Below are positions 1-7,737 of a stretch of DNA of 23,312 nt, piece after piece (the first letter of the stretch is position 1; every line of letters begins with the position of its first letter). Location: the NCBI GenBank assembly GCA_017302355.1, contig JAFLDQ010000045.1, positions 1 through 23,312 on the forward strand, in the 5' to 3' direction. The stretch comes from Dechloromonas sp. GTDB taxonomy: Bacteria > Pseudomonadota > Gammaproteobacteria > Burkholderiales > Rhodocyclaceae. The notes under the pieces are model-generated. The model made no database searches and was not told the origin of the DNA. It saw nothing but the letters and a program-made list of their open reading frames with translations. Position numbers and translations under genes: made by a program.

Positions 1-646
1 CTAAATGATAAGACCATACTCCATGGCTAATGCCTGCATGGCTATATGACTTTTGCCCTGGTGAGCACGACAGGAATATGCCCACATACTGGTCTATATT
101 AATAAACTCTTTGAATTCTGCGTCATTCAGTTCTGAGATTATACTGCGGCCTTTGAATTGATCTTCAAGATGTTCGGCGCACGAGTCTATGAATATTAAT
201 AGCCTCTGACAATCGCTTTTTGCTACTGGATCGAAAACAGAATCTCGCAGATTAAGGCTGGTTCCCGATAGATCATGACCATTGCTGTCCCAAACGGTTA
301 TCAAGTTAGAGAGCCCGTTATGGAAGCCGTGTCCAGCATAATAGATTATCAAGAGATCTTCGGGTCCTGTTGAAAAGATCGCTTCCTTGAAGCCACTCTG
401 CACGCTCATGCTAGTGGCTAAGCTATCGATTAGCAAAATCCGATGTATTTCGGAATCCGGATACATTTTGTCAAGAACATTTGAAAAAGCCTCAGCGTCA
501 GCTTTGGCAAAATCGACCTTTGGTATTTTTCCTGACTGTCGAGGCTGATACTCCTCGATTGCAATTATCAATGCTGTTACATGCCCGCCAACTTTCATTA
601 ATGCGGTGGTTTCTTCTTTGTGACTTGGCTTCATTTTATTTTTCAT
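1..646 (-). CDS. Caspase-like (peptidase C14 type) protein, N-terminal part; gene continues off the left edge
   Basis: I translated the minus strand by hand; the frame is open from the ATG at 646 to base 1, giving 215 residues with no stop. The chain shows a caspase-type fold order: a first beta strand (VTALIIAIEEYQ, about residues 23-34), a strand ending HRILLIDS, then LLIIYYAGHG with the probable catalytic His at residue 106, then LLIFIDSCAEH with the probable catalytic Cys at residue 156, then IFLSCSPGQKSY and HGVWSYHL, which are typical late motifs of prokaryotic caspase-like domains. Known members are Cys proteases, often joined to sensor or repeat domains C-terminal to the protease; that part is outside the window, so its trigger is unknown. 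The start overlaps the stop of the upstream ORF as ATGA, which favours 646 over the later ATGs at 634 and 598. Base composition is clearly AT-richer than the flanking housekeeping genes, suggesting transfer. Family call is firm; a role in defence or cell death is inference. Confidence 0.85.
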   Translation of the reverse strand, partial: MKNKMKPSHKEETTALMKVGGHVTALIIAIEEYQPRQSGKIPKVDFAKADAEAFSNVLDKMYPDSEIHRILLIDSLATSMSVQSGFKEAIFSTGPEDLLIIYYAGHGFHNGLSNLITVWDSNGHDLSGTSLNLRDSVFDPVAKSDCQRLLIFIDSCAEHLEDQFKGRSIISELNDAEFKEFINIDQYVGIFLSCSPGQKSYSHAGISHGVWSYHL

Positions 647-1533
647 TCGTAAAAGCTACTATTATCAACTTGGAGTGTGACTTCATTCGGTCGTATTTCC
701 ATTGGTTTAGCTGGATTTGAATTAACCACAGCAGTGTATGGATAGGAGTCGTCTTTGCGAAACCCGTTGTCATTCCGAACGTCAGAGTTTGAACCATATT
801 GGAGTTCGACCTCAACCTCACCGGCGACTACGTATTGAATTTCGGTTGCATTTAGAGTTCGGACCACGATAGCATCTATGTAATGCCCGTCAATTATCGT
901 ATGCGTAGAAATCTCATCCAGTTCCTGAATTGCATCAGATATCAGATTTTCAAAGATCGCATGGTGTATAACGTCAGCGATAGTTTCTTTAAGCTGAGCA
1001 CGACTATTTTGGGCGATTTTTAGTAGATTTAAAAGTCCATGAAGAATCCTATTAAACATAAAGCGGACGTCTTGACCTTTGAATACAATAGTTTCTTCAC
1101 GTACATGAGTTGACCTGTTCAAGTCTTCCACCGCCTTAATTAGCGGCTTGGCCTCATCGCTTAAATTAATTTTCAATTCTTCGTCGACGAAGTCGTTTGG
1201 TAGTCCAGCACGGATAATGTATTCAGCTCGTTGGCGTCTTGTAATCGTTGCCGAATCCTTTGCCTGGACGAACCTGACCAGTTCGCCGGCCACCATCTTC
1301 CGCTTCCAGCCCTCGAGGTCGGAGGCGCCGGCCAGCGCGTGCAGCAGCGCCAGCGCTTCGCCGTCGATCCGCTGCTTGGAAAAATCGAGCAGCAGCCCGT
1401 CCTGGCGCAGCGAAAAACGTTCGAAGCGTTGCCCGTCGGCGGCGAACAGTTCACGCAGATGCGCCGGGCGCACGGCTTCCGCATGGGCGGCGAGGGCGCG
1501 CCAGGCCGGGGAGTCGATGATTCTCATAGCCAT
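643..1533 (-). CDS. Chimeric ORF: Pgi N-terminus fused in frame to an unrecognised AT-rich domain
   Basis: Reading from the ATG at 1533 (or 1527) gives 296 residues. Residues 1 to about 85 are the start of glucose-6-phosphate isomerase; from about residue 86 the sequence no longer matches Pgi, and composition falls to the AT-richer level of the caspase gene. The second part has a helical stretch (about 125-210) and then a strand-rich C-terminus (about 215-290) with the motif VEVELQYGSNSDVRND followed by DDSYPY. I do not recognise this domain; similar strand-rich endings occur in conserved hypothetical proteins of defence loci, but I cannot name a family. The stop TGA (645-643) overlaps the caspase ATG, so the two would be translationally coupled and the foreign domain is probably the caspase partner. 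Its own N-terminus appears lost, since no in-frame ATG precedes residue 159. Whether the fusion is made or functional is unknown; an assembly join is also possible. Confidence 0.6.
   Translation of the reverse strand: MAMRIIDSPAWRALAAHAEAVRPAHLRELFAADGQRFERFSLRQDGLLLDFSKQRIDGEALALLHALAGASDLEGWKRKMVAGELVRFVQAKDSATITRRQRAEYIIRAGLPNDFVDEELKINLSDEAKPLIKAVEDLNRSTHVREETIVFKGQDVRFMFNRILHGLLNLLKIAQNSRAQLKETIADVIHHAIFENLISDAIQELDEISTHTIIDGHYIDAIVVRTLNATEIQYVVAGEVEVELQYGSNSDVRNDNGFRKDDSYPYTAVVNSNPAKPMEIRPNEVTLQVDNSSFYE
1279..1533 (-). pseudogene. pgi: Glucose-6-phosphate isomerase, 5' fragment only
   Basis: Pgi interconverts glucose-6-phosphate and fructose-6-phosphate in the cytoplasm. The first ~85 residues fit the family start: an early DSPAWRALAAHA helix, LRELFAADGQRFERFSL, GLLLDFSKQRI, then a helix ending KRKMVAGE. 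In intact Pgi the GE is followed by a T-E-R-A-V-L-H type segment; here it runs into unrelated sequence near 1279. A complete Pgi is about 550 residues with two SIS domains, so all of the catalytic core is missing. The start overlaps the glgP stop (ATG at 1527-1525 inside CTATGA, or ATG at 1533), so pgi was the last gene of the glgC-GH57-GH57-glgP operon. The remnant cannot be an active isomerase. A second pgi elsewhere in the genome would be needed for normal glycolysis. Confidence 0.75.
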
Positions 1534-4094
1534 ATCATCAGGCCGGTTTCGAACCTGTGGATCAGGTCGGGATGCGATGGAAAGATGCGGATCCGGTATT
1601 CCAGCTTGCCGCAGCTCTCCGGGGTCAGGTCGATGGCGTACAGCATTTCGCCAGTGTCGTTCTCCCCCCGGGTGCTCAACGGGTAGTGACGGGCGCGCCG
1701 GCTGAATGCGCCCTGCGGACCGGGGCGACCGATCAGCGCCTCGACGGTGACGTCCTGCGGACTCAGGCCGTTGAGCTGGACGGCGACCTGCAGGTGCAGC
1801 GACTTGCCGAAGTTGAGACGGCGCTCCGGCATGTCGAGCCGGTGCAGGCGGACGCCGGGCCAGGCGGCCCGCACCTTTTCCTTCCACTCGGCCACCGCGC
1901 GGGCGACGGCGAATTCGTTCTTGGCGTAGCGTCGACCGTGCACGGTGGCCGGCGCATAAAACTTCCTGGTGTACTCGGCCACCATGCGGATGACGTTGAA
2001 GCGGGGGGCGATGGTCCGGATCGATTGCTTGGACATCGCCACCCAGTCCGGCGAGTAGCCCATCGGCCCGCTGCGGTAGTAGGTCGGAATCACCTGGTCC
2101 TGGAGAAGTTCGTAGAGCGTGCGGGCTTCCTCCTCGTCGCGCTGGGCTTCACCGAGATGCCCGGGGGCGGGTTTGATGGCCCAGCCGTTGGGGGCGTCGC
2201 CGCTGTCGTCGTAGCCTTCGCCCCACCAGCCGTCGAGTACCGAGAGGTTGAGGGCGCCGTTCATCGCCGCCTTCATGCCGGAGGTGCCCGATGCTTCGAG
2301 CGGATAGATCGGATTGTTGAGCCAGACGTCGACCCCGGCGACCAGCGAGCGCGCCAGGTGCAGGTCGTAGCCCTCGACCAGCAGGATGTGGCCCTCGAAC
2401 TCGGGGCGCTTGGCCATGTGGGCGATCCTGCGCATGATCTCCTGGCCCGGCTGGTCGGCCGGATGAGCCTTGCCGGCAAACAGGAAGAGCACCGGCCCGC
2501 CGGCCTGCGCGATGATCTCGGCCAGCCACTCCGGATCCTGGAAGAGCAGGGCGGCGCGCTTGTAGGTGGCGAAGCGCCGGGCGAAACCGATGGTCAGGAC
2601 ATTCGGGTTTTCCGGATCCGCGTACTTGAGCAGGCGGTCGAGGTGCGCCAGCGAACCCCTGTTGCGCAGGTGCTGTTCGGCCAGGCGGTCGCGGACGAGC
2701 TGCAACAACAGCGACTTCAGCTGCTGGCGGATGCTCCAGAAGGTCTGGTCGGGAATTTTCGCGATCCCGTTCCAGTTGGCCGGATCGGTCTGGCGCTCGC
2801 TCCAGCCGGTGCCGAGGTAGCGCTCGAAGGTCTCGTGCCATTCGGTGGCCAGGAAGGTCGGCAGGTGGACGCCGTTGGTCACGTAGGCGACGGGGTTTTC
2901 CTCGGGGTCGATCTGCGGCCAGAGGTAGCGGCAGATGGCGGCCGAGACGTCGCCATGGATGCGTGACACGCCGTTGTGGTGACGGGAGCCGCGCAAGGCG
3001 AGGGCGGTCATGTTGAAATCGGTCTTGCCCTGTTCGACTCCCAGTTTCAGGAGCTGCTCGTAGGGAACGCCGTTCGCGTGGCACCAGTCGGAGAAGTAGT
3101 GGCGGATCATTTCCTCGGGGAAGTGATCGTGCCCGGCCGGAACCGGGGTGTGCGTCGTGAACACGACGTTGGCGGCGACCGCTTCGACCGCCGCCGCGAA
3201 CGGCAGACCGGCGCTGACCAGGCTGCGGATGCGTTCAAGGATCAGGAAGGCCGCGTGCCCTTCGTTGATGTGCCAGACCGAGGGCTTGAGGCCGAGCGCG
3301 GCGAGGGCGCGAACGCCGCCGACGCCGAGCAGGATTTCCTGCTCGATGCGCGTCGTCCGGTCGCCGCCGTAGAGGCGGTGGGTGATCTCCCGGTCATGCG
3401 GCGCATTCTGCGGCAGCCAGGTGTCGAGCAGGACGAGACGGACGTGACCGACCAGGACCTCCCAGAGCTTGACGTGAACGGTGCGGCCCGGGAACTCGAC
3501 GGTGACCAGCATGTCGTGGCCGTGGGCGTCGTGCAGCGGCGCAATCGGCAGATCGTCGAACTCGGAATCGGTGTAGGTCGCCTGCTGGCTGCCGTCGGCG
3601 TCGAGCGTCTGGTGGAAGTAGCCCTGGTGGTAGAGCAGGCCGATCCCGACAAAGGGCAGGCCCATGTCGCTGGCGCCCTTGCAGTGATCGCCGGCGAGGA
3701 TGCCGAGGCCGCCGGAGTAGATCGGCAGGCTCTCATGGAAACCGAATTCGGCGCAGAAATAGGCGATCAGGTCGTCGCTCTTGAACCGCTGGCCATGGAT
3801 GTGAGCCATGTTGGGCAGTTCGTGGTAGCTGCTGTACGCCGAGATGACACGATTCAGCGTGCCGATGAACACCGGATCCTCGGCGGCGGCTTCGAGGCGC
3901 TTCTGGTCGGCGCGCTTGAGAAACGCCTTGGGGTTGTGGTTGGTCGCCTTCCACAAACCTCCCGAGAGTTGTGCGAAGAGCGAGCGCGTCGGGCGATCCC
4001 AGCTGTACCAGAGGTTGCCGGCGAGATCCTGGAGCGGTCGCAGACGAACGGGAATCTTGGGATTGACTTCGAGTTTGAATACGGTTCCGGTCAT
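1524..4094 (-). CDS. glgP: Alpha-glucan (glycogen) phosphorylase
   Basis: This enzyme (GT35) uses inorganic phosphate to release glucose-1-phosphate from the ends of glycogen or maltodextrin. The product is 856 residues. The N-terminus carries the DUF3417-type segment (NLWYSWDRPTRSLFAQL) typical of the alpha-glucan phosphorylase branch rather than the E. coli GlgP branch. Further family motifs are YSGGLGILAGDHCKGASD, HINEGHAAF, THTPVPAGHD, YVTNGVHLPT, and the cofactor region EASGTSGMKAAMNGALNLS, whose Lys should bind pyridoxal phosphate. The chosen start (MTGTVFKLEV, 4094) overlaps the stop of the upstream GH57 gene as ATGA; the frame is open 28 codons further upstream, but that part lies inside GH57. 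The stop overlaps the start of pgi. It acts on glucan produced from GlgC-derived ADP-glucose and reshaped by the two GH57 proteins. Nothing looks broken. Confidence 0.95.
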   Translation of the reverse strand: MTGTVFKLEVNPKIPVRLRPLQDLAGNLWYSWDRPTRSLFAQLSGGLWKATNHNPKAFLKRADQKRLEAAAEDPVFIGTLNRVISAYSSYHELPNMAHIHGQRFKSDDLIAYFCAEFGFHESLPIYSGGLGILAGDHCKGASDMGLPFVGIGLLYHQGYFHQTLDADGSQQATYTDSEFDDLPIAPLHDAHGHDMLVTVEFPGRTVHVKLWEVLVGHVRLVLLDTWLPQNAPHDREITHRLYGGDRTTRIEQEILLGVGGVRALAALGLKPSVWHINEGHAAFLILERIRSLVSAGLPFAAAVEAVAANVVFTTHTPVPAGHDHFPEEMIRHYFSDWCHANGVPYEQLLKLGVEQGKTDFNMTALALRGSRHHNGVSRIHGDVSAAICRYLWPQIDPEENPVAYVTNGVHLPTFLATEWHETFERYLGTGWSERQTDPANWNGIAKIPDQTFWSIRQQLKSLLLQLVRDRLAEQHLRNRGSLAHLDRLLKYADPENPNVLTIGFARRFATYKRAALLFQDPEWLAEIIAQAGGPVLFLFAGKAHPADQPGQEIMRRIAHMAKRPEFEGHILLVEGYDLHLARSLVAGVDVWLNNPIYPLEASGTSGMKAAMNGALNLSVLDGWWGEGYDDSGDAPNGWAIKPAPGHLGEAQRDEEEARTLYELLQDQVIPTYYRSGPMGYSPDWVAMSKQSIRTIAPRFNVIRMVAEYTRKFYAPATVHGRRYAKNEFAVARAVAEWKEKVRAAWPGVRLHRLDMPERRLNFGKSLHLQVAVQLNGLSPQDVTVEALIGRPGPQGAFSRRARHYPLSTRGENDTGEMLYAIDLTPESCGKLEYRIRIFPSHPDLIHRFETGLMIWL

Positions 4095-6070
4095 GGTGGG
4101 CTCTTGTGGATGGTCAGTTGGAGTTGAAGGGTGGACTGGTCGTCGGGCAAGGTCCACTGGAAGGACAGCTCGACGCATTGCATGATTTTCTCAAAGCCGG
4201 CCTCCGACTGGGAGACCGTCTGTTGCGGTCGACCGCAAATTTCCGCCGGAATCGACGCCGCCAGGCGGAGGTCGCCGCCGAGCACGCCATCCTCGAGCGT
4301 CAGCGCGGTGGCTGCCGGGAGGTCGACGGGTTGGCCGAAGCCGCCGGGAATGCTGCCGTCGGCGAGCACGTAGCGGCCGAGGAAACCGTCGCAGCTGGGC
4401 ATTGCCAGGTTCAGCCGGGTCGTCAGGCGGCGCCCGGCCAGGCCGCGGCACCGCCAGGTCACGGTTACCGTCGATCCGTCGAGCGCCAGGGTCTTGACGA
4501 GGCCGGGGTGGGTGAAGCGCAACGCCGCCGGATCGTCCTGGACGTAGGCGGTGAGCGCCCTGCCGTCGACTTCGTCGAGCCAGAGGGCGCGCGGCAGGGC
4601 ATCGGGAACGACATCCTCGGGGGCGATCGGGTGCTTGAAGCGGACGATGTCGTGCGCCGAGGCGATCCCTTCGCCCTCGTGCCGGGTCGGTCCGGCGCCG
4701 ATCTTGTCGTGATAGTGCTCGTGATAGCGGCGCAGGGTGTCGGCGAAATTGTGCGTCAGCGCGTAGCTGCTCAGTTCGTGCGCGGCGCCCAGTCCGTCGT
4801 CGCGCACGACCACTTGCAGTTGGTCGTTGTGGACGAAGGTTTCCTTCCTGCCGTCGCAATCGAGGTCGACCGCAAGCGCCGGCGGACGCGGCTGGAGGGC
4901 GTCGAGTCCGGCCTCGAGCGCGACGATGTTGTTCCACACCGCGCGCCGCAGGTGGGGCAGGTACAGGCCGCCGAACAGGCCGTGCCAGTAGGCGTCGTTG
5001 GCCTGGGCGCGGTAGAGCGCGGCGGTCAGAGCGGCGGGCGCCGCCGGCAGCGCGGCGAGGCGCGCCGAAAGCGCCTGCATGCGCTTGTGCATCCAGTTGG
5101 CTTCCGGGTAGCGCGACAGGAAGTTGCGCCAGATCCCGCCGCGGATGAAGGGGCGGTGCCGGTCGACGCGGCCGGCGGCCTTTTCCCCGGCGAGGAAGGC
5201 CGAGTAGATGCCCGCCGCCGGCATCGGCAGCGTCCATTCGTTCATCTCGCTGTACGACGTGGTGGGCAGATAGACGATGCCGCGCGTCGTGTGCCGGGCG
5301 TGAAAGCCGGCATAGGTCGCCGTGCGGATCTTCGGGCTGGCCAGCACGCCCTCGATCAATGCCTTGAGCCAGCCGCGGTTGTAGACCCAGTCGTAGGTTT
5401 CCGGCCAGATGCCGAACTTCTCGATGTCGTCGAAATAGACGGCGGCGGAGTCGCCGTGGCCGGCCAGACTTTCCAGATAGTCGATGACTTCCTGCGCCGG
5501 CGAGAACGGCAGGCGGTAGCGCAGCGCTTCCGAGATCGGGAAGAGGTCGAGCCGGGCGCCGTCGTCCTCGGTGCTGAAGAAGCCGTCGAGTTCATCGGCG
5601 CTCTTGCCGGTGCACAGGAAATGGTAGTCGTCGACGGTCACGTAGGCGATGCCCGTCGCCGCCAGCGCCGGCACCACCGACGATTCCCAGACGCGCTCGG
5701 TCAGCCAGGCGCCGGTCGGCCTGACGCCGGTCCACGCCGCCAGCTTGTCGTTCAGCGCCCGCAACTGGCCGACCCGGTCGCGCTGGGGAATGGCGGCGAG
5801 CACCGGCTCGGTGTCGCCCGAACTGAACAGCTCGACCTGCCCGCGCGCGACCATCGCCGCCAGCAGGTCCATGTCGGCGGGGTAGCGCTCGCGCAGCCAG
5901 TCGAGCAGCCAGCCGGAGAAATGGGCGGCGAAGCGGAAGTCCGGATAGGCATGCAGGGTTTCCAGGAAGGGCTTGTAACAGCGCAGATGCGCGTCTTCCA
6001 TCACTTCCGGGAAATTTCCCACCGGCTGGTGGGCATGGACGCCGAGGAGCAGGGTAACGGATTGGGTCAT
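4091..6070 (-). CDS. GH57 family 4-alpha-glucanotransferase / alpha-amylase
   Basis: The 659-residue protein has the layout of the Thermococcus-type GH57 glucanotransferases: an N-terminal catalytic barrel and a long beta-rich C-terminal part (DUF1925/DUF1926 type). The five conserved GH57 regions can be read: LGVHAHQPVGN; SSGDTEPVL; WLTERVWES, whose ERVW Glu is the probable nucleophile; YFDDIEKFGIWP with the Asp acid/base; and LPTTSYSEMNEW. The second region is unusual, as relatives usually have a glycine-aromatic pair before the EP. The family transfers or hydrolyses alpha-1,4-glucan chains, so here it should reshape glycogen or maltodextrin in the cytoplasm; no signal peptide is visible. 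The start at 6070 (MTQSVTLLLG) is chosen because homology begins there; a clear Shine-Dalgarno is absent and the gap from the preceding gene is 11 bases. The stop overlaps the glgP start as ATGA. Transferase versus amylase cannot be decided from sequence. Confidence 0.88.
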   Translation of the reverse strand: MTQSVTLLLGVHAHQPVGNFPEVMEDAHLRCYKPFLETLHAYPDFRFAAHFSGWLLDWLRERYPADMDLLAAMVARGQVELFSSGDTEPVLAAIPQRDRVGQLRALNDKLAAWTGVRPTGAWLTERVWESSVVPALAATGIAYVTVDDYHFLCTGKSADELDGFFSTEDDGARLDLFPISEALRYRLPFSPAQEVIDYLESLAGHGDSAAVYFDDIEKFGIWPETYDWVYNRGWLKALIEGVLASPKIRTATYAGFHARHTTRGIVYLPTTSYSEMNEWTLPMPAAGIYSAFLAGEKAAGRVDRHRPFIRGGIWRNFLSRYPEANWMHKRMQALSARLAALPAAPAALTAALYRAQANDAYWHGLFGGLYLPHLRRAVWNNIVALEAGLDALQPRPPALAVDLDCDGRKETFVHNDQLQVVVRDDGLGAAHELSSYALTHNFADTLRRYHEHYHDKIGAGPTRHEGEGIASAHDIVRFKHPIAPEDVVPDALPRALWLDEVDGRALTAYVQDDPAALRFTHPGLVKTLALDGSTVTVTWRCRGLAGRRLTTRLNLAMPSCDGFLGRYVLADGSIPGGFGQPVDLPAATALTLEDGVLGGDLRLAASIPAEICGRPQQTVSQSEAGFEKIMQCVELSFQWTLPDDQSTLQLQLTIHKSPP

Positions 6071-6081
6071 CGGGGAGGATT

Positions 6082-7737
6082 TCAGGTGGCGCGGCGCATC
6101 GTTCCGCCGCCTTCGGGCGTCCCTCCGCCGATGCTGATCGGGTGGTCGAGGCTGCCGGGAACCGGCAGGCGCAGCAGACGGTAAAGGGATTTCAGGTTTT
6201 CGCGAAACAGGCTGTCGAAACAGGCGACCGACTGCGGGGAGTTGTAGTCGCCAAGCCACCAGAACCAGTCCGAACTTTCGCAGACCGCCAGGCGATTCAG
6301 CACGGCGGCACGCTCGCGTTCGTCCAGGCGGTCGCCGAGGAGCGCACGGTCGGCGCACTGCTTGACCTCGCACAGAAGGTCCCAGGCGCGGTTCTTGTCG
6401 GCATTGCCAAGCCAGGTCGACAGCGTGCCGTAGACCCAGCTGCCGGCGACCAGCCGGGGCAGGCGCTTGCGGCGGCCGTGATGGGCGATGGCGGCGGCGG
6501 CCAGCGTCACCGTGCTGACGTGCTTGTGGCTTTCGAGGGCGCCGTAGAGATCCGAGAAGAAGTGCCAGGCGTTGTACGGGTAGTACTCCCAGGCGTTCTC
6601 GCCATCGAGAAAGACGGTGATCAGGGCGTGCGGGTCATGCTCGTGGATGCCCTCGATCTCGCCCAGGAAATGCTGGGCGGCGTCGCGGCCATGCCATGTC
6701 GCATACTCGAAGCCGATCAGGTCGGACAGTCTCTCGTTGCGGAAGAACAGGGTCAGGTCCCCCGGCGTGCCCGGCGGCGCCTGCCAGGGGACCGTCGTCT
6801 CGGCGCCGTCGCCAGCCGCGTGGCGCAGCACGCCATGGCTGCTCGCCGTCCACCGGAATCCGGACTCGGCGATCTGGTTGAGAAAAGGGGCCGACAGCGC
6901 CCCCTCGGCCGGCCACAGGCCGGCGGGCGCGCTGCCGAAGCGCTCCTGATGACTGTGCGCGGCGGCGGCCAGATGCGCCGCGACGCGGCTGCGACCGCCC
7001 GGGTACTCGGCGGACGAGGGCAGCGGGCTCTCCGGCCAGCTTTCGCGCGCGCACTTGAAATCGATCATCAGCGGCGACAACGGGTGATGGGCCGGCGTGC
7101 AGCTCAATTCGACCTGTCCGCGTTCGCTCAGCGCGCGATAGCGGGGAATCAGCCTGAGCATCACGTCGCCGAGTTCGGCGAGCAGGCGCTGGCGATCAGG
7201 GAGGTCGAAACCGCCGCCCTTGGCCATCAGCTCCGGCACGGCCTGGCGATCCCGGCGCAGGCCTTCGCCGGTCCACGCGAGGAGGAACCAGGTGGCGAGG
7301 TCGGTGTAGTAACTGCCGGCCAGGTAGCTCAGGGAATTGGCGTCGAGCGACCGGACGAAGGCGAGCAGGTCGCGCAGCCGGCGATATGGGGCGAATGGCT
7401 CGAGCATGGTCGGGGCGTGGCAGCGGAAAGCCATGTCCAGCAGCCATGCGCGATCCGCGGCGGACAGCGAATCGGGGTCCGGGTGGACGGTGATGCGCAG
7501 CAGCGGGTCGCGCCATCGCCCGGTGGCCAGCTGGTCGCAATAGTCCTCGATCTGCTCGAGCAGTACCGGGACGAAATTGACCGTGCAGCGCACCCTCGGA
7601 TGGCGCTCGAGGTGGCAGGCCATGTCGGAGTAATCCTTGATGGCATGCAGGAGCACCCACGGCAGCACGAAATCGCCGGTGTCGGGATGCCGGTAATCCG
7701 GCTGGTGCATGTGCCAGAGGAAGGCGACATCCGCCAT
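6082..7737 (-). CDS. GH57 family glycoside hydrolase, alpha-amylase-like
   Basis: The 551-residue protein belongs to a different GH57 subgroup from its downstream neighbour. Visible conserved regions are FLWHMHQPDYR at the N-terminus, CTPAHHPLSPLM, GLWPAEGALS with the probable nucleophile Glu, and FLDGENAWEYY with the probable acid/base Asp. The C-terminal part is helical and contains SSDWFWWLGDYNSP, seen in proteobacterial members that sit in glycogen clusters. It probably cleaves or rearranges alpha-glucan in the cytoplasm; the exact activity is unknown. The ATG at 7737 shares one base with the glgC stop (TGATG), with GAGG a few bases upstream inside glgC, so it should be coupled to glgC translation. 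The longer open frame upstream of 7737 overlaps glgC and shows no homology. Length and motifs look complete. Confidence 0.87.
   Translation of the reverse strand: MADVAFLWHMHQPDYRHPDTGDFVLPWVLLHAIKDYSDMACHLERHPRVRCTVNFVPVLLEQIEDYCDQLATGRWRDPLLRITVHPDPDSLSAADRAWLLDMAFRCHAPTMLEPFAPYRRLRDLLAFVRSLDANSLSYLAGSYYTDLATWFLLAWTGEGLRRDRQAVPELMAKGGGFDLPDRQRLLAELGDVMLRLIPRYRALSERGQVELSCTPAHHPLSPLMIDFKCARESWPESPLPSSAEYPGGRSRVAAHLAAAAHSHQERFGSAPAGLWPAEGALSAPFLNQIAESGFRWTASSHGVLRHAAGDGAETTVPWQAPPGTPGDLTLFFRNERLSDLIGFEYATWHGRDAAQHFLGEIEGIHEHDPHALITVFLDGENAWEYYPYNAWHFFSDLYGALESHKHVSTVTLAAAAIAHHGRRKRLPRLVAGSWVYGTLSTWLGNADKNRAWDLLCEVKQCADRALLGDRLDERERAAVLNRLAVCESSDWFWWLGDYNSPQSVACFDSLFRENLKSLYRLLRLPVPGSLDHPISIGGGTPEGGGTMRRAT

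Noticed and set aside
481..720. Plus-strand 79-codon frame opposite the caspase gene
   Set aside because: It lies antisense to the caspase-like gene and the partner ORF, shows no family motif, and has no ribosome site; the minus strand carries clear caspase signatures.
1557..2966. Long plus-strand frame of 469 codons opposite glgP
   Set aside because: It is a GC-driven mirror frame of glgP, rich in Ala, Gly, Arg and Val without domain motifs; similar mirrors occur opposite both GH57 genes, glgC and glk.
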